Positions 47,335 through 57,899 of a DNA stretch of 64,000 bases are shown here, piece by piece. Position 1 is the first letter of the stretch. Each line of letters begins with the position of its first letter. Location: contig JBITNC010000002.1 of the NCBI GenBank assembly GCA_050084985.1, positions 27,094,001-27,158,000 on the forward strand, written 5' to 3'. The position numbers were made by a program, and so were the translations under genes. The notes beneath the pieces were generated by a model, which saw only the letters and a program-made list of their open reading frames with translations, did no database searches and was not told the origin of the DNA. This DNA comes from Nageia nagi (taxonomy: Eukaryota > Pinophyta).

Positions 47335-47530
47335 GGTTATGAATGGACCAATAGCATCTATTGCACATGAACTAGGATTTGAAGGAGATCAACTTCTGGA
47401 GGGGCTTGTTGTAAGCATCTTTGTTGCTGCTGCTTTTCTAGGCAGCTTCAGTACAAGTATGGTTGCAGACAGAATAGGTCGTCGTCGTACCTTGCAATTG
47501 GGTGCACTTCCTTTCATACTTGGAGCCCTT
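47335..47530 (+). CDS. Plastidic glucose transporter, exon 3
   Basis: A 196-bp exon between CTCTTGCAG and GTAAGGTG. The first base completes a split Gly codon from exon 2, then 65 codons follow. VMNGPIASIAHELGFEGD is the conserved loop after helix 1; LLEGLVVSIFVAAAFLGS is helix 2; MVADRIGRRRTLQL is the sugar-porter D-R-x-G-R-R signature between helices 2 and 3; GALPFILGAL starts helix 3. This matches the At1g05030-type family, which exports or imports glucose across the plastid inner envelope. It ends in phase 0. No later exon is seen before 64000. Confidence 0.92.
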
Positions 47531-48440
47531 GTAAGGTGTATTCTTGATCTATATATCTTAGACCTTTTAAGGTCTGTTGTATTTGTATTCTTGATCTATA
47601 TATCTTTAGACCTTTTAAGGTCTGTTGCTTTTCCTATTAATATGTGATTCCTCATGTAGGATAATGAGATTCGCTGTTTATTTGTTGTAATCCTTGCTAC
47701 CAAGATCTCAAATGTGAGGTTCTTTGAGTCTCAGAATCTTTCTAACTTGCTTGATGTTGGTTAATGCATTCTTACTTTGAGGTATTCAGCAAATGAGAAA
47801 AGTCAATTAGTCAAACCACTGCATACTTTTACAGAGAGGTACTTGGATAGCCCTTCTAAAGTGCACTTTTGATCAATATACCGCAGACTTTTAAGGTCTG
47901 TTGTTTTTTCCCATTAATACATGCTTCCTCATGTAAGAGAATGAAATTTGTTGTTTATCCATTTTAATCGTAGCTTCCAAGATCTCAAATCTGAGGTATT
48001 TTCAGTCCTAGAATCTTTCTAACTTGCTCGATGTTGGTTAATGCATTCTTACTTTGAGGTATTCAGTAAATGAGAAAAGTCAATTAGTCAAACCAGCGCA
48101 TGCTTTTACAGAGAGTTACTTGGATGTACTTCATTCAAATTAGGAGCTCTTGTAAGGTGTACTCTTTGAATGATATAGATTAGACCTTTTATAAGATCTG
48201 TTGTTTTTCCCTACTAAAATGTGATTCCTCATGTTAGTTAATGAGATTTTTTGTTTATTCATTCTAATACAAGCTTCCGATATCTCAAATATGAGGTCAT
48301 TTCAGTCCCAAAAACTTTGTAACTTGTTGATGTTGGTTGATGCATTCTTTCTTCAAGGTATTTAGCAAATGAGAAAATTCCAGTAGTCAAACCACTACAT
48401 ACTTTTCCAGGGAGGTACTTGGAGGTACTTCGATCATATA
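47517..48440 (+). repeat. Tandem repeats copying the exon 3 end and donor
   Basis: Units of about 280-300 bp start at TACTTGGA: the true exon end (about 47517), 47837, 48117 and a partial one at 48415. Shared blocks are GACCTTTTAAGGTCTGTTG, GATTCCTCATGT, CTTTCTAACTTGCT, GATGTTGGTTAATGCATTCT and AATGAGAAAAGTCAATTAGT. The third unit keeps TTAGGAGCTCTTGTAAGGTGTA, close to the real exon-donor junction; the second has lost the GT. An extra 45-bp duplication is present in unit one (47540-47630). Confidence 0.8.
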
Positions 48441-48866
48441 TTTATCGAGGGAATCTTAAACACTCGTATTGTTTATCTGTGGTTTGGTGTTGGGAGATTT
48501 GGTAAATTGGGTGTTTGATTTTCTACATGCACAAAGGATTGGAGCATTATATCCTTTATACTTATTTCAGCTAACATTATTTTTATTTATATTTTCCATT
48601 ATGTGTCTAAGCTTACTTATTCCTTACCATCTACTTGGAGACATCCTTTGTTGTACCCGTAGTAGAGAAACTTGGACTTGGTGCGTATTACTCACTAGTA
48701 TCTTATAACACAATTACTCAACAATGAACATTATACAAATAAGAAATTAATAAGAGGAAGGGGCATATTTTTTCTTGTATTGATTAAAATATAAAAAATG
48801 TACAATACTGCTGTAAAATATTGTCTAAAACCCAACTAAACCCTACTGTACAACAGTAAAATACTC
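48441..48866. other. Intron sequence, nothing recognised
   Basis: Short AT-rich stretch with an 79-codon frame (48469-48708) that resembles no known protein. Confidence 0.5.
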
Positions 48867-48871
48867 TACTT

Positions 48872-49359
48872 TGCCATGACCCCAAATTTCAAAAAAGTAA
48901 ATCAATTAATTAAAAAAAAGTTAGTATTATCCCACATGCTTAAGCAAATAGCTGAGGCCTATGGAGAGGTTATATATATTGTACCTCTTTATTCAAATGG
49001 GAGTTTTGGTTTTTGGGAATCCTTTTCAGGTCTGCCCATCAACAATGTTTTGGAGCTTGAGGATGTTCCTTTTCAACCTTCAAAGACAACCATTGAAGAC
49101 ATCCTTCTTCTCTGATTCTTCTTCAAAGATAATCAAGTTTTTTGTTTCTACCCTGCCAAGGAATACTCAACAATTTAGTTTTAATGTGTACTCAACCAAA
49201 GAATACTCGACAATTTAGTTTCAATTTGTGAGTTTTGATCCACTCAACTTTTTATGTTTTATACATGAATGCAAGTTATGTTATAGATTTTATTAGAAAA
49301 AAAAAAAGCATATAATATTTTCTAGGTTTTGTTTGTTCTATTTTGTTTGGGATATTACA
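48872..49359 (+). repeat. Gypsy A 5' LTR
   Basis: It begins TGCCATGACCCC and ends GGGATATTACA. A TATATATA stretch lies at about 48970-48978. The primer site follows at 49361. The 3' copy begins TGTCATGATCCC. Confidence 0.88.
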
Positions 49360-49360
49360 A

Positions 49361-49372
49361 TGGTATCAAAGC
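49361..49372 (+). promoter_or_regulatory. Gypsy A primer binding site
   Basis: TGGTATCAAAGC, one base from the tRNA-Met site TGGTATCAGAGC, two bases after the LTR end. Confidence 0.8.
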
Positions 49373-50205
49373 TTAGATCTGGCTAGCTTGAGGGAGAATA
49401 AGGTAGTGCATGTTAGTTAGAGAAGTACATGTGACTTGTAGACATACAATTGTGCATGTAGGATGGATACCAAGAAAACTACATGCAAGCACATGCAACT
49501 ACATTTACGTGACATGCAAGCAAAAAATTGTGCATGTAGAGCTGATACATAGTCAAAAAGGCACATGCACGTGATATGCAAGCACATGCACCTGACATGC
49601 AAGCATGAAACTAGAGGTCTTGATTGTTAAGTTTTGAGTAGATGAAACCTATAGCATATTGACCATCCTGTGGGTAAAGAACAACTGCCTAAATTTTGTG
49701 TATGTTAGCTAGTGACAGAGGAATCAGATATCAACTAAGGGAACAAAAGAAGTCACAAAAGATGGCACATGATAATAGAGAGTTGCAGTTTCTTATGGCA
49801 GATGATAATAGAGAGTTGCAGTTTCTTAACACAATGAGAGTGTTTAAGGATGGACACCAACAACTCATTGATCTATTCACTTGGGTAGTGTGACTTTTTA
49901 AACTAAGACCTACGACTATACCCCATGGAAATGTTGAACATGGAGAAACCTCAATTTTTGTGGCAAACCAGAACACGCCACCCAAATCAATCATTGGTTC
50001 CAAATTACTGCAAATTATCTTTTTGAAGGAGGCCATAAAACAAGGATATGACATGATGGGCCAATAGGAGGATGACTTGGATGCCTTCCATTCCACATAT
50101 GTAGTAAACAGTGTAGAGTTTCGAGGGGATATTGCCTTCATGGAATTCTACAATTTAAAGTCAAAACCAACAACTTGGAATAAACGAAGACCCACTCACA
50201 ATCAA
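49373..50205 (+). pseudogene. Gypsy A leader and gag start
   Basis: The leader repeats ACATGCAAGCACATGCA-like motifs five times (49470-49610). A short duplication of 30 bp (GATAATAGAGAGTTGCAGTT, 49769-49830) follows, seen in frame as HDNRELQFL and DDNRELQFL. The rest, to the B insertion at 50205, looks like a degraded gag N-terminus without clear motifs. Confidence 0.5.
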
Positions 50206-51984
50206 TGTAACATCCCCTTTTTGTAAAAAATAATTAATTTTGGGATCCTAAGGATTCTCTTTTTGTAAATATTTATTTAGTCATGCATTTGTTGTTAGTT
50301 ACTTGGGATAGAATTATAAAGATCCATTGGACCCACTTGGTGAGCCCCATGAGGGATGTTTTCCTCTCAAGCTAGAATGTGTTATTTATTTATCATTAAA
50401 TGCACTTGGAGATGCTAAAGATGATTGTGGGAATCCCAAGGCTTGTATAGCACCTAGATGACACTTGTACACGGATAAACACCTATTTGCCCCAATATTG
50501 GATTTGGAAGCACTTGTACACATGCGCTAGCCTTGGCGAGACTCCTAGACCCCCATGTTGGCCCATGATGATCCCCTTGCACGCATGCATGACTCCTAGA
50601 CCTACGTGGCACCTTGGACTCCCACGTTGGCATGAGTGGCACCTTGGACACCCATGTTGGTGTGCATGGCACCTTGGATCCCCACGTTGGCATTAATGAC
50701 CCCAAGGTATCCACATCGGGCATACTTGACCCTTAGGCGCCCACGTTGGAGATCTTGGGCCTCCAGGAGGTCAACGTTGAGATTGGAGAGGTTTTATTTT
50801 CATGTTTTGGGTGAAGGGTACGTACACATTAATATTTTTTATCTTGTCTACTTATGCTCTCCCTTTGCGCTTCATGCGATCTAAGGTGACCAGAATAGAC
50901 CTGATAAGAAGGAGTAATTAATTCTTCTTTTCTTTCACATTCACACTATCATTAATTTGGTTAATTTATCCACACATAATGACCTCTTACCAAGTCTACC
51001 CTTACCACTCCATTGGAGGTCGAAGGGATATGTGACTAGTAAGAGGAGGTAATTTACTACACAATACTTCCATAATTGGAAGGAGTAAATGAATCACACT
51101 TAATTTGGAATGAACCTAAGGGAAACAAATCGGGTTTTTGGGTAGTATAAATCATATTAAAAGGTTAATGAATTGGATGGATTCGAATACACTAAGGTGA
51201 AATCCAGATTCAGTGATGAGCTATATAAGGCTAAGGAACCTCAATCCAAAGATAGACTTGATTTTATACAGAAACCCTTCTCTTCAGAGTTCAAAGACTT
51301 GGTGGTGTCAAGCACCCTTGAGCATAGTGCACAAGGAGAGTTCAGGAGGCATAGAACTCCTTTCTTATGATTGAGGTGTTTGTTCGTGCAAGTGAGGCTG
51401 CCCTACCCTGAGGCGTCTACAAGCGTTCTGCATATTTGAATCCATTCGGTGGCATTCTGGAACCACACTCATTCTCTTCGCCAGAAGCTAGTCTGTGATG
51501 GAGCCCTTCGGTGAGGCATCCAAAGAATTGGTAGGAGGTGGTTGTTCTACTTTAGTTTCAAAGTCTATCTCAGCTCATTGTATGCCCTAGTTGGCTTCTT
51601 GGAGGCCAACGTTGAGCCCTTTGGGCCAATTCGGTATTGTACTCATTCATGCATCATTAATACTGCTGTGGCATACTTGGATCTCAATATTTGTCTCCAT
51701 ATTTGATGTGTATGCTTCCATATTTGCAATGTTGAGTTATTTTGTATGTATATGCTTGCATATGTGATTTGTTGGGATTTTGGGATGACTTTGGCATATT
51801 GTATATGAGCCCTTGTGTATGACGTTGTGCAATTTAGTGACATTGGTGCTTGTAGAGTGAGTCGTTTGTGTTCTTGGCTCATTCTAGTGTGTATTTGATG
51901 CCCTAGATCAGACATTGCATGCTTGAGGGTAAATTTTGATATTTTGAATTTTATTTGGCTAATATCCGTGTGAGAATATTAAAA
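50206..51984 (+). repeat. Gypsy B 5' LTR
   Basis: About 1.78 kb. It contains a C-rich minisatellite (50550-50790, core CCCACGTTGG), about 400 bp absent from the 3' LTR (50795-51190), and GAGCTATATAAGG at 51220, a plausible TATA box. The right end has lost the GGATATTACA terminus. The primer site TGATATCAGAGC follows at 51985. Confidence 0.82.
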
Positions 51985-51996
51985 TGATATCAGAGC
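51985..51996 (+). promoter_or_regulatory. Gypsy B primer binding site
   Basis: TGATATCAGAGC, one change from the tRNA-Met primer site, directly after the truncated LTR end. Confidence 0.7.
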
Positions 51997-52017
51997 TGAG
52001 ATCTTGCTGCCTATGAA

Positions 52018-52570
52018 AATGGAAGCCAAATCAACAACCAGAGTGAAAAAGTCAGAATTCGGAAAGGTAGTTTTCCGCTAGTTGCTCCAGCAATTTGAAG
52101 ACAACAAGATCCCTCAGGAAGAAAGAGAGAAACTCTTGTGGTATTTGGGCGAAAGGCATGAGGAGAAGAGAGAAAGAAAATTGGGCAGACGTGGGAGCCC
52201 AGATCTGTTCCACCACATAAGACTCCACCAAAGATCGAAGTTTTGCTCTAGTTCTACTAGTGAACCACAAAAAAATTCCAAAGAGACATCACTTTCCAGC
52301 TTTACCAAGATCTCTTGGGATATGGAGTGGTAGAAGGGAGGAAATCCAATGTTGGAAGGTAAAACCTAGCCATGCCCCCAACGTCTGGATCTTGGCCGTC
52401 TGGAAGCATTAAGGACACAATTACTCCCTTGGATCTGAAGAAAAGGAGTGAACGAAAGCTTTCACTCAGATCCAGAGCAACATGTAATGGTTTAGAGGCC
52501 ACCACTCAAATTGTATCAACGAAGAAGATGAGCTCCATCGTCCAGAAGGAGATAGAGTAGGGCTGTATCT
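52018..52570 (+). pseudogene. Gypsy B gag and protease remnant
   Basis: Only about 550 bp separates the primer site from the reverse transcriptase, against about 1.5 kb expected for gag and protease. The start reads LLQQFEDNKIPQEEREKLLW in one frame, then charged sequence with stops. No zinc knuckle or DSGA protease motif is visible. An internal deletion is the simple explanation. Confidence 0.5.
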
Positions 52571-52575
52571 TCACC

Positions 52576-53990
52576 TTGGCCAAGGTAAGCCCTACGTCAC
52601 ATACTGGGGAGGAGAGATTGCAACCAGAGGAGGTTCAACGCATCTTGGACAAGTACCTTGACGTTTTTGGAGACATGCCTAGAGGGTTGCCTCCCTCAAG
52701 AGGATTTGAGCACATCATTGGGTTGGAGCAAGGAGAAAAATTGGTCATGATCACTCCCTACTGGCATCTGAACGTCTACAAAGATGAGATTGAGAAAACT
52801 ATCAAATAATTGCTAGACATTCGGTTCATACGACCAAGTTCAAATCCCTTTGCTTCTTTGGTGGTGTTGGTCAAGAAGAAGGACGAAACCATGCGGATGT
52901 ACATTGACTACCCGATGTTCAACAAAAAGACCATAAAAAACAAGTATCCAATCCCTAGAGTAGATGATCTTATTGATGAGTTACATGGTGCTAGACATTT
53001 CTCAAAAATTGATTTTAAGGTTAGGATACCATCAAATAAGGATGAAGGAGGAGGACATTTACAAAACTACATTTAGATGTCACTGTGGACATTTTGAGTT
53101 TCTAGTTATGCTATTTGGATTGACTAATGCACTAGCCACTTTTCAATCAATCATGAATCAAGTTTTCAAAGAACAGCTAAGAAAGTTTACGTTAGTTTTC
53201 TTTGATGATATATTGGTGTATAGCGAAACGTGGGAGGAGCATATCCAGCACTTGGACCACGTTTTGAGCATATTGCAGGATCAAAAATTCTATGCCAAGC
53301 AATCCAAATGTGAGTTTGGCATGACTGAAATTCTGTATTTGGGTCATGTAATCAGCCATGAGGGGGTTAGGGTGGATGAGCAAAAAATTCCAGTAATTCA
53401 GGATTGGCCGGTGCCCACTACCTTGACACAATTGAGAGGCTTTTTGGGGCTATGCAATTACTACAAAAGGTTCATATGTGGTTTCTCACACTTGGCTTCC
53501 CCTTTGACACAATTGACCAAGAAGGATGCATTCGTATGGAGTGAGGGTGCTCAAGCTGCTTTTGAGACTCTAAAAAAGGTTGTGTGTTCTTGTCCTTGCT
53601 TAGCTATTCCTGATTTTTCTGTCCCCTTTACTGTTGAGTGTGATGTATCTAAACTTGGTGTTGGGGCTGTAATTATGCAAAAAGGATAGCCAATAGCATT
53701 TGAAAGCAAAAAACTCACTAATGCAGAGCAAAATTTTAGTGTGTATGACAAGGAGATGTTGGCCATTATGCATGCGTTGGAGAGATTTAGGGAATATTTT
53801 GTTTGTGGTCCTTTCATCATCAAGAGTGATTACAATAGCCTAAAATACTTTCTCAGTCAATTAGATTTAAGTAAGAAGCAACAAAGGTGGGTTAATAAGC
53901 TTCAATCTTTTGATTTTGAAATTTAGTATATCAAGGGAAAAAAAACACAGTTGTTGATACTTTATCTAGGAATCCTTCTTTTTTCTCTCT
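52576..53990 (+). pseudogene. Gypsy B reverse transcriptase and RNase H
   Basis: Frames give [53 protein letters not shown] and, after a frame change near 53025, [34 protein letters not shown] and VFFDDILVYS (the catalytic DD pair, about 53200-53230). The connection and RNase H follow: LRGFLGLCNYYKRFI, FTVECDVSKLGVGAV and YDKEMLAIMHALERFREYF. Stops at 52808, 53689 and 53924 break it. Confidence 0.85.
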
Positions 53991-54024
53991 TTCCTTTATT
54001 CCTGCTGATTGAAAAACAACTATC

Positions 54025-54975
54025 ATGGCTGAATATATCAAGGATGAATTTGCTCAAGACATTTTAGATGGGACTATTAAAAAAGAGAGATATACGGTTA
54101 GGGAGTGGCTGATTTTGAAAAATAACAGAATTTTCTTGAACCCTAACTCGAAAATGAAGGAAAAGGTGCTGCATGTCTTGCATAATATCCCCCTTGCAGG
54201 TCATCTAGGGATCATGAAAACGAATAGAGCAGTGAGGGAGAGGTTTGCATGGAGAGGGCTGAAACAAGACGTTTGCAAACACGTCCATGAATGTGTACAG
54301 TGTCAAGAAAATAAGGAGGAGAATTTAAGGCCAGCAGGACTACTTCAACCATTGCCTATTTCACAACAAAAGTGGGAAGATATCTATATGGATTTCATCA
54401 CAGGTCTTCCAAAAGTGCAAGGTAAAGATTGTATTTTTGTGGTAGTACATAGGCTCACTAAGTTTGCCCATCTTTTTTCCATTACTATCACATATACATC
54501 AGTACATTTGGCTGATTTATTCTTCAAAGATATATTCATATTGCATGGATTGCCAAAAAGAATTGTAAGGGATAGTGACAAGAAGTTTATGAGCATGTTT
54601 TGGCAAAAACTTTTTCAGTTGAGTGGCACTAATTTGACCCCAAGCACTAGCTATTACCCACAAATTGATGGGCAAACAAAAATTGTAAACAAATTGATAG
54701 AAGGGTACTTGAGGCACTATGTAACAGGGCAGCAACAAACGTGGGTTAAATGGCTCCACATTGGGGAGTATTGTTACAATTCTATGCACCAATTGTCCAT
54801 AGGAATGTCTCCTTTCAAAGCTTTGTATGGTTATGATGCTCCTAACTTCACAAATTTGATTTTTGATGAAGGAAAGGCCCCAAAAGCTAAAGATTTTTTG
54901 CAAGAAAACCAAGACACAATGAAAGCTCTAAAGGAGAATTTGCAAATAGCCCAAAAATCGTCAAAAGAAGTATGA
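54025..54975 (+). pseudogene. Gypsy B integrase
   Basis: 316 open codons. The HHCC zinc domain is seen (HNIPLAGHLGIMKTNR, ECVQCQENK; 54180-54320). The catalytic core has MDFITGLPKVQGKDCIFVVV and the second Asp in VRDSDKKFMS. The third catalytic residue, Glu in the usual GQTE, is Lys here (GQTK, codon AAA at 54679-54681), so the enzyme should be inactive. The frame is otherwise long, so the loss may be recent. Confidence 0.88.
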
Positions 54976-55445
54976 TGATCAAAGGAGGACTGATAGAACC
55001 TTTGAAGTAGGAGAGATGGTGTATTTGAGGTTGCAACCATTCAAGCAGTTCTCCCTCAAGAAGAGAAGAGCAGAAAAACTACAACCTAGATTCTTTGGTC
55101 CATACAAGATCCTGCACAAAGTTGGAGAAGTTGCATATGAACTAAGTTGCCCAAGGAGAGCAAGAATCACAACACTTATCATGTGTCACTCGTTAAGAAG
55201 GTTGTGGGGCAGCAAGACACATCATCAACTAAACTCCCATCGCTTGATGAAGAGGGACAACTAGTTTGGATTCCAGGAAAGGTGTTGGATACCCAGATGA
55301 AGAAGTTGAGATCAAGGCAGATTCGGGAATACTTGATCAAGTGGAAGGACTTGTCTGATGAAGATTCTACATGGAAAGAAAGTGAGATACTAGCACATCC
55401 ATCATTGAATTGGTTGAGGGCAAGCAATTTCGAGAGAGGAGGCTT
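54976..55445 (+). pseudogene. Gypsy B integrase tail and chromodomain
   Basis: A frame change near 54975 leads to MVYLRLQPFKQFSLKK, RFFGPYKILHKVGEVAYEL, then another shift and NTYHVSLVKKVVG. The chromodomain reads KVLDTQMKKLRSRQIREYLI, WKDLSDEDSTWK and ILAHPSLNWL. Chromodomains of this class direct insertion to marked chromatin. The frame runs into the 3' LTR. Confidence 0.8.
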
Positions 55446-56818
55446 TGTAACATCCCCTTTTTGTAAAAAGTAATTAATTTTGGAATCCTAAGGATTCCTT
55501 TTTTGTAAATATTTATTTACTCATGCATTTGTTGTTAGTTACTTGGAATAGAATTATAAAGGCCGCTGGACCCACTTTGTGAGCCCCATGAGGGACGTTT
55601 TCCTCCCAAGCTAGGATGTGTTATTTATTTATCATTAAATGCACTTGGAGATCCTAAAGATGATTGTGGGAATCCCAAGGCTTGTATAGCACCTAGATGA
55701 CACTTGTACATGGATAAACATCTATTTACCCCAACGTTGGATTTGGGAGCACTTGTACACATGTGCCAACCTTGGGGAGACTCCTAGATCCCCATGTTGG
55801 CCCATGATGACCCCCTTGCACCCACGCATGACTCCTAGACCCATATGGCACCTTGGACTCCCACGTTGGCATGCGTGGCACCTTGGACCCCCACGTTGTC
55901 ATTAATGACCCTAAGGTATCCATGTTGGGCATGCTTGACCCCAAGGCACCCAAGTTGGAGATCTTGGGCCTTTAGGAGGCCAATGTTGAGATTGGAGAGG
56001 TTGGGGATGACTCCTAGGTGAAATCCAGATCCAGTGATGAGCTATATAAGGCTAAGGAGCCTCAATCTAGATATAGACTTGATTTTATACAGAAACCCTT
56101 CTCTTCGGAGTTCAAAGACTTGGCGATGTCAAGCACCCTTGAGCGCAGTGGACAAGGAGAGTTTAGGAGGCATAAAACACCTTCTGCCTTATGATTGACG
56201 TGTCTGTTTGTGTGAGTGAGGCTACCCTACCTTGAGGCTTCCACAAGTGGTCTGAATCTTTGAATCCATCCAATGGCATTCTGAAACCACACCCATTCTC
56301 TTCACCAGCAGCTAGTTTGTGAGGGAGCCCTTCGGTGAGGCAGCCATAGAACTGGTAGGAGGTGGTTGTTTTACTTCAGTTTCAAAGTCTATCTCAGCTC
56401 ATTGTATGCCCTAGTTGGCTCCTTGGAGGCCAACGTTGAGCCCTTTGGGCCAGTTCGGTATTGTACTCATTCATTCATCATTAATACTACCATGGCATAT
56501 TTGGATCTCAATATTTGTCTCCATATTTGATGTGCATGCTTCCATATTTGCGACATTAAGTTATTTTGTATGTATATGCTTGCATATGTGATTCGTTGGC
56601 ATTATGGGATGAGTTTGGTATATTGTATGAGCCCTTATGTATGACGTTGGGCAATTTAGTGCTATTGGTGCTTGTAGAGTGAGTTGTTGGCATTCCTAGC
56701 TCATTCTAGTGTGTATTTGATGCCCTAGATCAGACGTTGCATGCTTAAGGGTAAATTTTGATATTTTGAATTGTTTATTTGGCCAATATTTGCGTGAGAA
56801 TATTTTGGGGATATTACA
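55446..56818 (+). repeat. Gypsy B 3' LTR
   Basis: 1,373 bp, starting TGTAACATCCCC and ending GGGGATATTACA. The minisatellite (55790-55995) has one unit fewer than the 5' LTR. The 5' LTR segment of about 400 bp is missing at about 56005. ATCAA follows. Confidence 0.85.
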
Positions 56819-56823
56819 ATCAA

Positions 56824-57370
56824 CCTCAAGAATTTGCAACACTGCATAGGAAAGCATACTGTCCCCTCATTTGATGGGTCTAATACATTTTTAGCCAGAG
56901 CATGGATCCAAAAGCTAAACACATACTTCTCATTAAGCCATATGTACAAGGAGGAAGCCTTAAAATTTGATGTCCTTCATCTAGGAGTGGCCTATTAATG
57001 GTGGTACCATGGGTTAGTAACACAAGGACATGATTTGGTGACAATCTATGATTGATTTTGTGAAAGGCTTCTAGACCATTTTGAGGTCATCAACCATAAG
57101 AAGCACTTAGGGAGTTGGCATACTTAAAGAAGCAAGGGACAATAGGAGCATATATTGCTAATTTCCACATAATTTTAGTCATGGTACATGGCATTTCACT
57201 ATTTGTTCATAAAGAAGTTGTGGGAATCCACCAAAGGGTTTGTTAAGGCTTTTGACCTTGATTCTCTCTAGGTAGTAGTAAAGAAAGCACTTGCATTGGA
57301 GAACTCTTCTACCCAACAAATGTCTCTAGAATCCTCATTTAAAGGCACTACTATGGGAACAACTCCAACG
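56824..57370 (+). pseudogene. Gypsy A gag, continued
   Basis: Frame pieces KHTVPSFDGSNTFLARAWIQ, KLNTYFSLSHMYKEEALKF and HLGVAY, followed by WWYHGLVTQGHDLVTIYD, match the Gypsy gag core (PF03732). Stops at about 56997 and 57054 break it. No zinc knuckle is visible. Confidence 0.7.
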
Positions 57371-57379
57371 TCTTTAGAG

Positions 57380-57790
57380 TAAAGGGCATAATCAGTGGGC
57401 AACAAATTGTAGCCATCATTGATGGTGGAGCCACCCATAACTTCATAGATCAAGGGGTAATGGCTTGCTTTCATTTGAAAGCATAAAAGTTTGGAGGCTT
57501 TGATATGCCAATAGCTGATGGTTATTCTATTTCTTGCAAGCAAGTAGTAAGGCAACTTACAATGGATCTGGATGGACATCATATCACCAATGATTTCTAT
57601 GCCATTCCCCTTGGAGAAGCACATTTAGTGTTTGGAGTTGAATGGCTGCACTCTTTTTGTGAATTCACAACAAATTATCAAAATCTTACTCTCAAGTTCA
57701 AGGACAAAGGGAAAATGAAGACTATCAAGGGAGTAGCCTTAGAGGAAGTACAAACCATCACTGCAAATAGAATTCAAAGATTCATCTGAA
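57380..57790 (+). pseudogene. Gypsy A protease
   Basis: VAIIDGGATHNFIDQG at about 57412-57456 is a gypsy-type aspartic protease motif, with DGG in place of the usual DSG. IADGYSISCKQVV and FYAIPLGEAHLVFGVEWL continue the fold. A stop at 57482 separates the two parts. Confidence 0.7.
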
Positions 57791-57899
57791 AAGGTCAATT
57801 CAAACGGATTGTTATTTGCCATATTGAAAAAGGAAGTCCAAAAGACAATTCCACCATTGTTGAGGCAACTTACATGCTTGAAATTCAAACTCTTCTCAC

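Larger units (their letters stand above)
50206..56818 (+). mobile_element. Gypsy chromovirus B, nested in A
   Basis: A 6,613-bp Ty3/Gypsy element with target duplication ATCAA at 50201-50205 and 56819-56823. LTRs (50206-51984 and 55446-56818) start TGTAACATCCCC. The 3' LTR lacks about 400 bp found in the 5' LTR. Pol has reverse transcriptase, RNase H, integrase and chromodomain; gag and protease are nearly gone. It lies in the gag gene of A. Confidence 0.9.

Noticed and set aside
48469-48708. Candidate next exon of the transporter
   Set aside because: The frame is hydrophobic but lacks sugar-porter motifs such as the GRxLxGxGxG region, and splice sites do not fit phase 0.
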